DNA from: Streptomyces zhihengii
GTDB taxonomy: Bacteria; Actinomycetota; Actinomycetes; Streptomycetales; Streptomycetaceae
DNA: 64,000 nt
Direction: 5' to 3'
NCBI RefSeq assembly: GCF_016919245.1
Contig: NZ_JAFEJA010000002.1
Location: 870,501 to 934,500, forward strand
Below, piece by piece: positions 53,568-62,210 of this stretch; the stretch's first letter is position 1, and the number at the start of each line of letters is the position of its first letter. A program made the translations under genes and the position numbers. Below the pieces are notes generated by a model, which saw only the letters and a list, made by a program, of their open reading frames with translations, did not search any database and was not told the origin of the DNA.

Positions 53568-53597
53568 GCGTGTGCCGCGGCCCCCCGCGGCACACGC
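53568..53597. terminator. Bidirectional hairpin terminator after the siderophore operon
   Basis: A perfect 13-bp inverted repeat (53568-53580 with 53585-53597) with a cccc loop begins 2 nt after the decarboxylase stop and lies before the convergent protease gene. Confidence 0.85.
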
Positions 53598-53613
53598 CCC
53601 TCCGGTCAGGCCG

Positions 53614-54984
53614 TCACACGCGCTGCCACAGCGCGGGGACGTTCGACGGCTCCCAGCCGGCCTGGGCCTGGTGGCCCTGGAGGCAGACGTAGCCGGCGCC
53701 GCCGTGGGTGACCCGGTCACCCGCCGCGTAGACCTTCCCCGCGGCCCAGGTGCCGCCGGGCTCCTCGCCCCCCGGCGGCGGCTCCTCGCCGCCCGTGGTG
53801 GTCCGCAGCGTCAGGCCGTAGCCCTGGAGCAGCGGGTTGACGGGCTGGTGGTACGTCGTCCCGCCGGTGCGGCAGTCGCCCGAGCCGCCCGAGGTGACGC
53901 CCTGCGCCTGGCTGCCGGAGATGTACGAGCCGCCCGAGTCGCCGGGCTCGGCGCACACCGAGGTGCGGGTCACCCCGGTGATCGTGCCCTCCGGGTAGGT
54001 GACGCTGGTGTTGTGCTGCTGGATGGTGCCGCAGTGCCAGCCGGTGGTCGAGCCCGACCGGCACACCGACGCCCCCACGGGCTGCTGCACCGAGCCGGTG
54101 ACCTGCACGTTCTGGCCGCCGGCGCCCTTGACGTACGGCGTGGACGTCCAGTTGGCGTTCGCCAGCACCCACGCGGTGTCCCGGCCGGGGAAGGTGGACG
54201 CCTGGAACGTGCCCTGGGCGACCTGGTTCCAGCCGCTGGTGGCGGTGCCCGCACGGCCGCAGTGGCCGGCCGTGGCGAAGCCGTGCTGGGTGCCGCGGGT
54301 GACGGCGAAGCCGACCGAGCACCGGCCGCCGCCGCCCATGTAGTACGCGTCGCCGCCCCGGATGTCGTACAGCGGCCGCGGCGCCTCGGTGGTGGCGGTG
54401 ACCCGCAGCGGGGCCCGGTCCGTGCCGCTCCGGGCGATCAGCGACTCGGCGGCCGCCGGATCGGCGGCGGCCAGCACGACGCTGTTGGCGCGGACGTCCA
54501 CGTACCAGACCGGCACCCCGGCCGAACCGCCGCGCAGCGCCGCCCGGTCGAGGGCCGCCTTGGCCTTCTCCAGCGCGGCGAGCGAGTGCGCGGCGGGCCG
54601 GGCCTCGGCGCCGGCCGCCCGGATCGCCGCCGTGTCCGCCGCCGAGGTCGTCGCCACCGTCAGCGTGGCCGACTCGGCGCCGGACACCCAGGCGCCGGCG
54701 AACGTGGCGCCCAGGTGCCGCTGGAGGCGCGCGGCGGCGGCGCCCGCCTCGGCCTCGTTCACCAGGCGCCGCTCGGCCTGGGGCAGGGTGAGCCCCAGGT
54801 CGCGCCGCATGGCGTCGAGCAGCTCGGGCGCGGCGGCCGCGGTGCCCAGCGTCCGCGCGGCGGAACGGGCGGCCGGGTCCGCCGCGGTGGGCGCGGCGGA
54901 CGCGGTGCCCTGCAACGAGGCCAGGACGAGCGCGCCGACGGCCACGGCGCCCGCGCACGCCGCCCTGGCATGTCTGTGGAACAT
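53614..54984 (-). CDS. Streptogrisin-type secreted serine protease with chitin/carbohydrate-binding domain
   Basis: A 456-residue S1-family pre-pro-protease. It has a signal peptide ('CAGAVAVGALVLASLQGTAS' then AAP), a propeptide of about 150 residues with two alpha-lytic-pro-like repeats, and then a mature domain. The catalytic residues are His in 'FATAGHCG' (about 240), Asp in 'GRDTAWVLAN' (about 269) and Ser in 'CAEPGDSGGSYISGSQ' (about 349). Paired cysteines are typical. A Gly/Glu/Pro linker leads to a C-terminal CBM5/12-like domain 'WAAGKVYAAGDRVTHGGAGY' (about 405-456). This is the domain order of streptogrisin C. ATG 54984 starts the signal peptide. It is exported by Sec or Tat and self-processed. 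Confidence 0.93.
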   Translation of the reverse strand: MFHRHARAACAGAVAVGALVLASLQGTASAAPTAADPAARSAARTLGTAAAAPELLDAMRRDLGLTLPQAERRLVNEAEAGAAAARLQRHLGATFAGAWVSGAESATLTVATTSAADTAAIRAAGAEARPAAHSLAALEKAKAALDRAALRGGSAGVPVWYVDVRANSVVLAAADPAAAESLIARSGTDRAPLRVTATTEAPRPLYDIRGGDAYYMGGGGRCSVGFAVTRGTQHGFATAGHCGRAGTATSGWNQVAQGTFQASTFPGRDTAWVLANANWTSTPYVKGAGGQNVQVTGSVQQPVGASVCRSGSTTGWHCGTIQQHNTSVTYPEGTITGVTRTSVCAEPGDSGGSYISGSQAQGVTSGGSGDCRTGGTTYHQPVNPLLQGYGLTLRTTTGGEEPPPGGEEPGGTWAAGKVYAAGDRVTHGGAGYVCLQGHQAQAGWEPSNVPALWQRV

Positions 54985-55054
54985 GGGGAGTCCCCTCGGT
55001 CTCGGGTGAGGTGTGCCGAAACCGTAGGGACCGCGGGGCCCCGCCGAGCAGATG

Positions 55055-56035
55055 TCAGCCGGCCCCCTGCATCGCGTTATGGCGGGGCGCGCCCCCGCCC
55101 GCCGCCAGCCACCGGGAGTAGCTGGCGCTGCGGCGGGCCGCCTCGTGATGGGCCGCCCGCACATGGGAGATGACCGCCGGCGCCCCCGCGGCGGCCGGCG
55201 ACGCGGGATGCCAGCCCAGCAGATGGCGCCAGACCAGCGGCGTGCCGGCGAGCGCGCGGGTCACCAGGCCGGGGGTGGTGGGGAAGGTGGCCCGGCACAG
55301 GCCGACCGCCCGGCCCACCTGCACCAGGTGCACACAGGACGCGGTGTCGGTCTCGTAGACGCGGGCGGGGGTGAAGCCCGCGCGGACGCACGCCGCCGCG
55401 AAGCAGTCGCCGAAGCAGCCGTCGCCGGGGACGTCCGCCCAGTCCTGGCCCGCCAGTTCGGCGAGCGGGATCTCCTCCAGCGCGGCGAGCGGATGCCCGG
55501 TGGGCAGCATCACGAACACCGGGTCGCGGGCCACCTCCGTCCAGGCGAGCCGTCCCGCCTCCGGGGGCGCGCTCTCGCCGCAGGTGCCGATCAGGGCGTA
55601 GTCCAGGCGCCCTTCGACGGCCTGCGCGGCGATCTCCCGTTCGGACCAGGAGGTATGGGTGGCCACGCTCGCGTCCGGCTCGGCCTCGGCGAGCCGGTCG
55701 ATGAGCCCGCCGAGCAGCGGCCCGTGGGTGCCCCCGAGCCGGAAGCCCCGGCTCCCGCCGTCCCAGGTCCGGGCGAAGCGGACCGCCTCCTCCTGGAGGT
55801 CGTGCACCGCGGGCAGCACCACCCGGGCCCGGTCGAGGACCAGCTCGCCGAGCGCGGTGGTGCGCACCCCGCAGCGTCCGCGCTCGAACAGCGTCCCGCC
55901 GAGGGACCGTTCGATCCGGCGGAGCTGAGCGCTCAGCGCCGGCTGGGCGAGTCCGAGCGCCGTCGCGGCCTTGGTGAGGCTGCCGGCGTCGGCGATGGCC
56001 CGGATCGTCTTCAGGTGCCGCAACTCCAGTTCCAT
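55055..56035 (-). CDS. LysR-family transcriptional regulator
   Basis: A 326-residue regulator. The winged helix-turn-helix is 'SLTKAATALGLAQPALSAQL' (about 19-38). A periplasmic-binding-like effector domain follows ('GFRLGGTHGPLLGGLIDRLA', 'VFVMLPTGHPLAALEEIPL'). Target and ligand are unknown. It lies 70 nt upstream of the protease gene on the same strand, so it might influence it, but LysR regulators usually control divergent genes and none is adjacent here. ATG 56035 gives the standard 'MELELRHLKTIRAIADAGS' start. Confidence 0.9.
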   Translation of the reverse strand: MELELRHLKTIRAIADAGSLTKAATALGLAQPALSAQLRRIERSLGGTLFERGRCGVRTTALGELVLDRARVVLPAVHDLQEEAVRFARTWDGGSRGFRLGGTHGPLLGGLIDRLAEAEPDASVATHTSWSEREIAAQAVEGRLDYALIGTCGESAPPEAGRLAWTEVARDPVFVMLPTGHPLAALEEIPLAELAGQDWADVPGDGCFGDCFAAACVRAGFTPARVYETDTASCVHLVQVGRAVGLCRATFPTTPGLVTRALAGTPLVWRHLLGWHPASPAAAGAPAVISHVRAAHHEAARRSASYSRWLAAGGGAPRHNAMQGAG

Positions 56036-56227
56036 ACCGGCAGCTTGACGGCGGTCACCCGGCCCGGCAATACACTGGTCCGGACCAATGCTGGGCCGGG
56101 TTCACGGTCCGGCGAGGCCCCGCGGCGGGTGCCCGGCACCGGGACGGCGCGTCCCGTGGTGCACCGGACGGCGCGCCCCGTGCGGTGCTCGGCGCACGGA
56201 TCGCCGAGCCCTTGCCGGGTCCGCGCC

Positions 56228-56896
56228 TCACGGTTCGATGAGGCCGACCCGGATCGCGTAACGCGTCAGCTCCAGGCGGTCCCTGAGCCCCAGCTTCTGG
56301 AGCAGGTTGGCCCGGTGCCGCTCCACGGTCTTCGCGCTGATCACCAGCATGTCGCCGATCTCCTTGGAGGTGTGGCCCTCCGCGACCAGCTTGAGGATCT
56401 CCTCCTCGCGCTCGGTGATCGCCCGCTCCGGCAGCGGATCGCCCTCCCGCGCCCGGTCCAGATAGCGCCGGATCAGCGTGGTGATCGCGCCCGGGTAGAT
56501 GAACGGCTCGTCGCGCATCGCCGCACGGCACGCCTCCACCAGGTCCCGGTCGGCGACCGACTTCAGCACGTAGCCGCTCGCCCCCGACTTCAGCGCCTCG
56601 AAGAAGTACTGCTCGTTGTCGTACATGGTGAGGATGAGGATCCGCAGGTCGGGCCTCAGCCGCGACAGCTCGCGGGCCGCCTGGAGACCGGTCAGCCGGG
56701 GCATGGCGATGTCGAGCACCGCCAGGTCGATCTCCTCGCTCTTCGCGAGGGCGACGGCCTCGGCCCCGTCGCCGGCCTCCGCGACCACGGTGAGGTCCGG
56801 CTCCCCGTCGAGGATGAGCCGCACCCCGCGCCGCACCAGCGCGTGATCGTCGGCGAGCAGGATACGGGCCGCCCGTCCGGGTGCCTGGGTCGTCAT
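56228..56896 (-). CDS. NarL/FixJ-family response regulator
   Basis: A 222-residue regulator. The receiver has phospho-acceptor Asp62 in 'DLAVLDIAMPRLTGLQAARE', the acidic pair 'LLADDHALVRRGV', and the conserved Lys in 'SGASGYVLKSVADRDL'. The C-terminal LuxR-type helix-turn-helix is 'EEEILKLVAEGHTSKEIGDM' then 'ISAKTVERHRANLLQKLGL'. The ATG overlaps the stop of the histidine kinase gene by 4 nt, so the pair is cognate. Target genes are unknown. Confidence 0.95.
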   Translation of the reverse strand: MTTQAPGRAARILLADDHALVRRGVRLILDGEPDLTVVAEAGDGAEAVALAKSEEIDLAVLDIAMPRLTGLQAARELSRLRPDLRILILTMYDNEQYFFEALKSGASGYVLKSVADRDLVEACRAAMRDEPFIYPGAITTLIRRYLDRAREGDPLPERAITEREEEILKLVAEGHTSKEIGDMLVISAKTVERHRANLLQKLGLRDRLELTRYAIRVGLIEP

Positions 56897-57846
56897 ACGG
56901 TGCTTCCTTCCGTGGCCGGCACGCGCAAACGCACCTCCGTTCCGCCGTCCGCCGATGGGCCGAGCGTCAGCCCGGCGTCGATGAGCAGGGCACGCTCGCG
57001 CATGCCCTGGATGCCGGAGCCCTCCGGCGCGCCGCCGAGCCCGGCGCCGTCGTCGCGGACCACCAGGTCCACGGCGCCGCCGGGGCCCGGCTCCAGCCGC
57101 AGGTCCACCGAGCGCGCCCCGGCGTGCCGGGCCGTGTTCGTCAGGCTCTCCTGAGCCACCCGGTACACCACCAGTTCCTGCTTGTCGTCCAGCTCGGGGA
57201 GCCCGGGGGAGATGTGGTGGCGCACCGTGAGCCCCGGCGCGGTGAACTCGGCCGACAGGGCCCGCAGCGCACTGTGCAGCCCCAGCTCCTCCAGCACGCC
57301 CGGGCGCAGCCGCCGGGCGATCCGCCGGATCTCGTCCAGCCCGCCGCGGGTCGTCTCCTGCACCTGGCGCAGCTCCTCCCGCAGCGGCTCGGGCACCTGG
57401 TCGGCCGTCCGCTTCAGATGGAGCAGCACCGCGGTGAGCGTCTGCCCCACCTCGTCGTGCAGTTCCTGCGCGATCCGCTGCCGCTCCGCCTCCTGGGCGG
57501 ACAGCGCGAGGGCGCTGCTCGTCGCCCGCTCGGCCTCCAGCCGCTCCAGCATGGTGTTGTAAGTGGTGATCAGCTCGGCCATCTCACCCGGCCCGGCCAC
57601 CGCCGCCCGGCTGCCGGGACGCAGCAGGTCGGCCGAGGTCATCGCCCGGGTGAGCCGGGCCAGCGGGGCGAGGCCGATCCGCAGCAGCACCGCGTTGGCG
57701 ACCAGCATCACCACCAGCCCCACCCCGATCACGAGCGCCTCCACCAGCAGCACCGGGGTGGAGACCGTCACCGGGCCGAGCAGCAGCAGCACGGCCGCCA
57801 CCAGCACGGCGGCGTTCAGCAGGAAGATCCGCCAGAACAGCGACAT
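56893..57846 (-). CDS. NarL-type sensor histidine kinase
   Basis: A 317-residue kinase. Two transmembrane helices ('IFLLNAAVLVAAVLLLLGPV' and 'LLVEALVIGVGLVVMLVANA') with almost no extracytoplasmic loop precede a HAMP-like segment. The HisKA_3 phospho-acceptor is 'QRIAQELHDEVGQTLTAVLL' (His about 128), and a HATPase domain has 'VVYRVAQESLTNTARHAGA' and 'VVRDDGAGLGG...GIQGMRER'. Lacking a sensor loop, it probably senses within the membrane. ATG 57846 is chosen from the hydrophobic start and a GAGGCGGGA site; the longer frame upstream overlaps the antiporter promoter. Confidence 0.92.
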   Translation of the reverse strand: MSLFWRIFLLNAAVLVAAVLLLLGPVTVSTPVLLVEALVIGVGLVVMLVANAVLLRIGLAPLARLTRAMTSADLLRPGSRAAVAGPGEMAELITTYNTMLERLEAERATSSALALSAQEAERQRIAQELHDEVGQTLTAVLLHLKRTADQVPEPLREELRQVQETTRGGLDEIRRIARRLRPGVLEELGLHSALRALSAEFTAPGLTVRHHISPGLPELDDKQELVVYRVAQESLTNTARHAGARSVDLRLEPGPGGAVDLVVRDDGAGLGGAPEGSGIQGMRERALLIDAGLTLGPSADGGTEVRLRVPATEGSTV

Positions 57847-58109
57847 GGTCCCGCCTCTCTCGTGGGGGTTTCCCATCGTCGCCGTCGTACGCCCGTGCCA
57901 CCGCCTCAGGCCGTCCGCCCGGGGCTCACTCGTCTCCACTCCCAGCTTTTCGGCCGGGAGCGGCATCTGTCCATCCGTGCTGACACCCATATCGCGCCAC
58001 GGTACGGGGATGAAACGATGGCGCGTTGTGTGCGGTGGCCGTCCCCTGCCGGGGGCGGCCGCCGCGCGAGCAGTCGTTGCACGAATTGAACGGACAAGGA
58101 GGACGGGCC

Positions 58110-58595
58110 GTGCCCGCTCCACGGATGAGCACCACGCCCCTGCCGGGCATCGGTGTCCAGTACGACCTCACCACCCGCGAACACCGCCATCTGTCGGTGA
58201 TCGCCCACCGCGACGGGACGAGGTCGGTCAACGTCTACCGGCCGGACGATCCCGACGCCTGCGCGCATTCCCTGCATCTGACGAGCGCCGAGGCGTCCTC
58301 GCTCATCGACGCCCTGATGCCCGACCACCACAGCCCCAGCGTGCTGCACACGACCGACCTCGGCCTCGTCGCCGAGCGCATCGAACTCTCCGCCCACTCG
58401 GTGTGGAACGGGCGGGTCATGGGGGACCTGCGCCTGCGCACCGAGACCGGCGCCTCGGTCGTCGCCGTGCTCCGCCGGGCCGACGCGGTGCCCTCCCCGG
58501 GCCCGGACTACCGCCTGGCCGGCGGCGACACCCTGATCGTCGTCGGCACCCGTGAGGGCGTCGACGGCGCCGCGGCGATACTCGGGCGGGAGTGA
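58110..58595 (+). CDS. K+/H+ antiporter regulatory subunit (TrkA_C/KhtT-like)
   Basis: A 161-residue soluble protein. An N-terminal portion ('GIGVQYDLTTREHRHLSVIA') is followed by a TrkA_C/RCK_C domain ('LRTETGASVVAVLRRADAVP', 'YRLAGGDTLIVVGTREGVD'). KhtT-type subunits gate the partner antiporter in response to nucleotides or pH. The GTG at 58110 is selected because AAGGAGGA lies 6 nt before it. The antiporter gene follows after 3 nt. Confidence 0.9.
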   Translation: MPAPRMSTTPLPGIGVQYDLTTREHRHLSVIAHRDGTRSVNVYRPDDPDACAHSLHLTSAEASSLIDALMPDHHSPSVLHTTDLGLVAERIELSAHSVWNGRVMGDLRLRTETGASVVAVLRRADAVPSPGPDYRLAGGDTLIVVGTREGVDGAAAILGRE

Positions 58596-58598
58596 GCG

Positions 58599-59822
58599 GT
58601 GCACTCTGCTGTCTTCCTGATCGAATTCGGCGCGATCATCCTCGGGCTCGGCCTGCTGGGACGGTTCGCCGGACGCCTGCGCTTCTCGCCCATCCCGCTG
58701 TACCTGCTGGCCGGACTCGCGTTCGGTGAGGGCGGCCTGCTGCCGCTCGGCGCGAGCGAGGAGTTCGTGGCGATCGGCGCGGAGATCGGCGTCATCCTGC
58801 TGCTGCTGATGCTCGGCCTCGAGTACACCGCCAGCGATCTGGTCTCCAACCTGAAGACCCAGTACCCGGCCGGACTCGTCGACTTCACGCTCAACGCCCT
58901 GCCCGGGGCCATCGCCGCGTTCCTCATGGGCTGGGGACCGGTCGCCGCCGTGGTCCTCGCCGGTGTCACCTGGATCTCGTCCTCGGGCGTCATCGCCAAG
59001 GTCCTCGGCGACCTCGGCCGCCTCGGCAACCGCGAGACGCCCGTCATCCTCAGCGTGCTGGTCCTCGAAGACCTCGCCATGGCCGTCTACCTGCCGATCA
59101 TCACGGCACTGCTGGCCGGTGTGGGTCTGGCGGCCGGCAGCGTCACGCTCGCGATCGCCCTGGGCGTCGCCGGCCTGGTGCTCTTCGTCGCCGTCCGGTA
59201 CGGCCGTGTGATCTCGCGGTTCGTCAGCAGCGACGACCCCGAGAAGCTGCTGCTCGTCGTCCTCGGCCTGACCCTGCTGGTGGCGGGCATCGCCCAGCAG
59301 CTCCAGGTGTCGGCGGCCGTCGGCGCGTTCCTCGTCGGCATCGCGCTGTCCGGTGAGGTCGCCGAGGGCGCGCACACGCTGCTCAGCCCGCTGCGGGACC
59401 TGTTCGCCGCCGTGTTCTTCGTCTTCTTCGGCCTGCACACGGACCCGTCCAGTATTCCCCCGGTGCTGCTGCCCGCCCTGGCGCTGGCGGTCGTCACCGC
59501 GCTGACGAAGATCGCGACCGGGTACTGGGCGGCCAAACGCGCGGGGGTGGGCCCCAAGGGCCGCTGGCGCGCCGGCGGCACCCTGGTGGCCCGCGGCGAG
59601 TTCTCGATCGTCATCGCCGGACTCGCCGTCTCCGCGGGCATCGAGCCCATGATGGGACCGCTGGCCACGGCGTACGTCCTCATCCTGGTCGTCGTCGGAC
59701 CGCTCACCGCCCGCTTCACCGAGCCCGTCGCGCTGAAGCTCATGGCGCTGCGCGGCAACGGCCCCGCCGCGCCCGCCGCGGCTCCCGAGCGGGTCGAGGC
59801 CAGGGTCGACGTCCGCGACTGA
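58599..59822 (+). CDS. CPA2-family cation:proton antiporter (KhtU-like)
   Basis: A 407-residue membrane protein with about 12 transmembrane helices. 'FSPIPLYLLAGLAFGEGGLL', 'VTWISSSGVIAKVLGDLGRL' (the position of the essential polar/Asp pair of CPA antiporters) and 'SVLVLEDLAMAVYLPIITAL' (acidic ion-coupling residues) are clear. No cytosolic TrkA_N domain is fused; the separate upstream subunit takes that role. It should exchange K+ (or Na+) for H+ in pH homeostasis. The start is GTG 58599. Confidence 0.92.
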   Translation: MHSAVFLIEFGAIILGLGLLGRFAGRLRFSPIPLYLLAGLAFGEGGLLPLGASEEFVAIGAEIGVILLLLMLGLEYTASDLVSNLKTQYPAGLVDFTLNALPGAIAAFLMGWGPVAAVVLAGVTWISSSGVIAKVLGDLGRLGNRETPVILSVLVLEDLAMAVYLPIITALLAGVGLAAGSVTLAIALGVAGLVLFVAVRYGRVISRFVSSDDPEKLLLVVLGLTLLVAGIAQQLQVSAAVGAFLVGIALSGEVAEGAHTLLSPLRDLFAAVFFVFFGLHTDPSSIPPVLLPALALAVVTALTKIATGYWAAKRAGVGPKGRWRAGGTLVARGEFSIVIAGLAVSAGIEPMMGPLATAYVLILVVVGPLTARFTEPVALKLMALRGNGPAAPAAAPERVEARVDVRD

Positions 59823-59898
59823 CGAAGGCGCCGTCTCCCGCCCCGCCCCGTGGGCGCGGGCGGGGGACACCGCCGGACGCGCACGCCGGTGAGCGCGC

Positions 59899-60111
59899 TC
59901 ACCGGCGGATCCGCCGGCGGGTGGTCGGCGGCACCGAGAGGCTGACGCTTCCGGCCAGCACCAGGCCCGCCGCGAGGAGGATCCCGTTCGGCAGCGCCAT
60001 GCCGGCCACGGCCGCGACGATGCCGAGGGCCAGCACGGCCCACGCGAGCACGTCACGGCGGCGCAGGCCGCTGCTGCGTACGGTGATGTGCCCCACGCCA
60101 CTGCTGCGCAT
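59899..60111 (-). CDS. Small two-helix membrane protein
   Basis: A 70-residue protein, 'MRSSGVGHITVRSSGLRRRD' then two adjacent hydrophobic segments ('VLAWAVLALGIVAAVAGMAL' and 'GILLAAGLVLAGSVSLSV') and a basic tail TTRRRIRR. It has codon bias typical of a real gene but I do not recognise a family. It stands alone between the antiporter and a LysR gene. A 24-bp duplication lies just upstream of the start, within the likely promoter. Confidence 0.65.
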   Translation of the reverse strand: MRSSGVGHITVRSSGLRRRDVLAWAVLALGIVAAVAGMALPNGILLAAGLVLAGSVSLSVPPTTRRRIRR

Positions 60112-60126
60112 CGCCTCTCCCTCCGC

Positions 60127-60174
60127 CGGAACGGGTGACCGGGTCCCTCACGGAACGGGTGACCGGGTCCCTCA
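60127..60174. repeat. 24-bp perfect tandem duplication
   Basis: Two identical copies (60127-60150 and 60151-60174), each running from cggaacggg to tccctca, start 16 nt upstream of the small membrane protein's start codon. Confidence 0.9.
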
Positions 60175-60273
60175 TCCACCATCGCCCCTGGCGCGCCGTC
60201 GCGGTATCGGGGACGGCACCCATTTCGCACCCGGCGGCGCCCCGAGGGGCCGCGGAGCCCGGGAGACCCGAGG

Positions 60274-61179
60274 TCACAGCGGTCCCCACAGATGCGCCCG
60301 GCTGCGGATCCGGTCGTGCACCAGCGCCAGCGGGGGATGGACCAGCGCACCCGCCCGCACGGCGAGGTACAGCGTGTTCAGCGGCGGCGCCGCCGGCTCG
60401 TGCAGCAGCTCGACCGACCCCGCGGTGAGGGCCGGCTCGGCCAGGTACCGCGGGAGCGCGCTCACGCCCGCGCCCGCGACGACCGCGGCGAGCACGCCCC
60501 GCAGATCGGGGACGGTCACGGCGACACCGTTCGGCGGCCGGCCGCCGAACTCGCTGAGCCAGTACCGCCGCACGATCGGCAGGTCGTCCGCGTAGACGAC
60601 GAGCGGGAGGTGCGCCAGCGCCCCCACGGGGTCCTCGGCCAGCCGCACCGGATCGACGCTGCGGGCCAGCGCCGGCGGCCCCACCAGCACGAACTCCTCG
60701 TCGATCAGCGGGGTCGCGGCGAGATCCTGCCGCAGCGGCCGGACCGCGGACACCACCAGGTCCGACTCACCGGCCGCGAGTCCCTCCAGCAGCTCGGCGG
60801 CCAGCCCCAGCGTCACCTTCAGACGCAGTCCCCGGGCCGTCAGCGGGGCCAGCGTGGGCAGCACCCGCAGTGTGATCAGCTCCGCCGGACCGGCCACCCG
60901 CACCGTCCCGACATGCGCGGCGAGCCCGCTCGACGGGTGCGTCGCGGCCCGCAGCTCGTCGATCCTCGTCCCGATCCGGGCCGCCAGGTCGGCCGCCCGA
61001 GCCGTGGGTGCCGCGCCCCGCCGGGAGCGCACGAAGAGGGTCTCGCCGAGCTCCTCCTCCAGCCGGGCGAGCTGTCCGCTGACCGCCGGCTGCGTCAGGC
61101 CCAGCCGCTCGGCGGCCGCCGACAGGGAACCGCAGCGGTAGATCTCCAGGAACGTGGACAGCAGGTCGAGGCCCGGCAC
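60274..61179 (-). CDS. LysR-family transcriptional regulator
   Basis: A 301-residue regulator. The helix-turn-helix is 'SLSAAAERLGLTQPAVSGQL' (about 18-37), followed by an effector domain ('VRVAGPAELITLRVLPTLAP', 'LHEPAAPPLNTLYLAVRAGA'). It is divergent from the DJ-1/PfpI gene across 129 nt containing a LysR-type palindrome 14 nt from its own start, so it very likely controls that gene and itself. Confidence 0.92.
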   Translation of the reverse strand: MPGLDLLSTFLEIYRCGSLSAAAERLGLTQPAVSGQLARLEEELGETLFVRSRRGAAPTARAADLAARIGTRIDELRAATHPSSGLAAHVGTVRVAGPAELITLRVLPTLAPLTARGLRLKVTLGLAAELLEGLAAGESDLVVSAVRPLRQDLAATPLIDEEFVLVGPPALARSVDPVRLAEDPVGALAHLPLVVYADDLPIVRRYWLSEFGGRPPNGVAVTVPDLRGVLAAVVAGAGVSALPRYLAEPALTAGSVELLHEPAAPPLNTLYLAVRAGALVHPPLALVHDRIRSRAHLWGPL

Positions 61180-61192
61180 GCGACCTCCCGTC

Positions 61193-61208
61193 CATAAGAA
61201 GTCTTATG
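61193..61208. promoter_or_regulatory. LysR-type operator between divergent lysR and DJ-1 genes
   Basis: The near-perfect palindrome cataagaagtcttatg (7-bp arms cataaga/tcttatg, 2-nt centre) is AT-rich against the background and has the dyad with T-N11-A spacing expected for LysR regulators. Confidence 0.75.
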
Positions 61209-61308
61209 ACCTCCATGATGCCCGCGGGCCCCGCCGGGTGAAAGCTGGGTGCAGTCCGCCCGGGGCGCCGCGCCCCGGGGAACCAGCCCCACTCCGCGAA
61301 GGACTCCC

Positions 61309-62012
61309 ATGTCGAAGATCCTCATGATCGTCTCCGGTGCCGACACCCTGAAGCTGGCGGACGGCTCCGCGCACCCCACGGGCTTCTGGGCCGAGGAGGT
61401 CGCCGCGTCGCACGAGGTGCTGCGCGCGGCCGGTCACGAGGTGTCGATCGCCACCCCGGGCGGCACGCGCCCCGTCCCCGACCCCATCAGCCTCGACGCC
61501 CGCGGCGGCGTCGACGAGGACGCCGCCCGCCGCTTCCGCGCCTACCTCGACGGGATCGACGCCGAACTCGCCGCCCCGCTCGACCTCGCGGCGGTCTCCG
61601 CCGACGACTACGACGCGGTGTACCTCCCGGGCGGCCACGCCCGATGACCGACCTCGCCGTCAGCCCCGCGCTCGGCAGGCTGCTGACCGGGGCCGACCGC
61701 CGGGGCGCGGTGGTGGCCGCGCTCTGCCACGGGGTGGGGGCGCTGGTGAGCGCGGTCGGCGACGACGGGGCGTTCGCCTTCGCCGGGCGCGAGGTGACCG
61801 CCTTCACCGACGAGGAGGAGGCCCAGGGCGGTCTGGGCGACCGCTCGCCGTGGTTCGTGGAGTCGCGCCTGCGGGAGCTGGGCGCCGTGGTGACGACCGG
61901 CCCCGCGTGGTCGAGCACCGTCGTCGAGGACGGCAACCTGATCACCGGCCAGAACCCGCAGTCCAGCGCCGACACCGCCCGCCGCGTGGTGGGCGCCCTC
62001 GGCAACCGCTGA
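61309..62012 (+). CDS. DJ-1/PfpI (Hsp31-like) family protein, frameshifted in this sequence
   Basis: Two abutting frames encode one protein. 61309-61647 is 'MSKILMIVSGADTLKLADGS' to 'DDYDAVYLPGGHAR' stop. 61644-62012 is 'MTDLAVSPALGRLLTGADRR', containing the nucleophile Cys in 'VVAALCHGVGAL', to the end. Family members read 'PGGHAP-M-x-D-L' across this point. One extra C in the run at 61639-61642 would give exactly that, making a 234-residue protein. Hsp31/DJ-1-like proteins act as glyoxalase III, deglycase or stress chaperones. The ATGA overlap at the break mimics a two-gene operon but the homology pattern argues for a single gene. Control by the divergent LysR protein is likely. Confidence 0.85.
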
Positions 62013-62210
62013 GCCGGCGCGGCGGCGCCACGCCCCGACGGGGGCGCGGCACCGCCGCGTGCCTCGCGGTGCGGCTATGGGCGTGTGCCGGCGCTTCGGC
62101 GGCCGCGTGCCTCGCTGCGGGGCCGTGGGTGTGTGCCGCCGCTCCCGCGGGCCTGGCGCCGCCGCGGGGCGTGTCCGCTCCCGTTGTTGGCGGCTCGCGG
62201 CGCCGGCGCC

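Noticed and set aside
61644..62012. Separate second gene with its own ATG after the DJ-1 N-terminal half
   Set aside because: The ATGA junction looks like coupled genes, but neither half is a complete DJ-1 domain, and adding one C restores the normal continuous family sequence.
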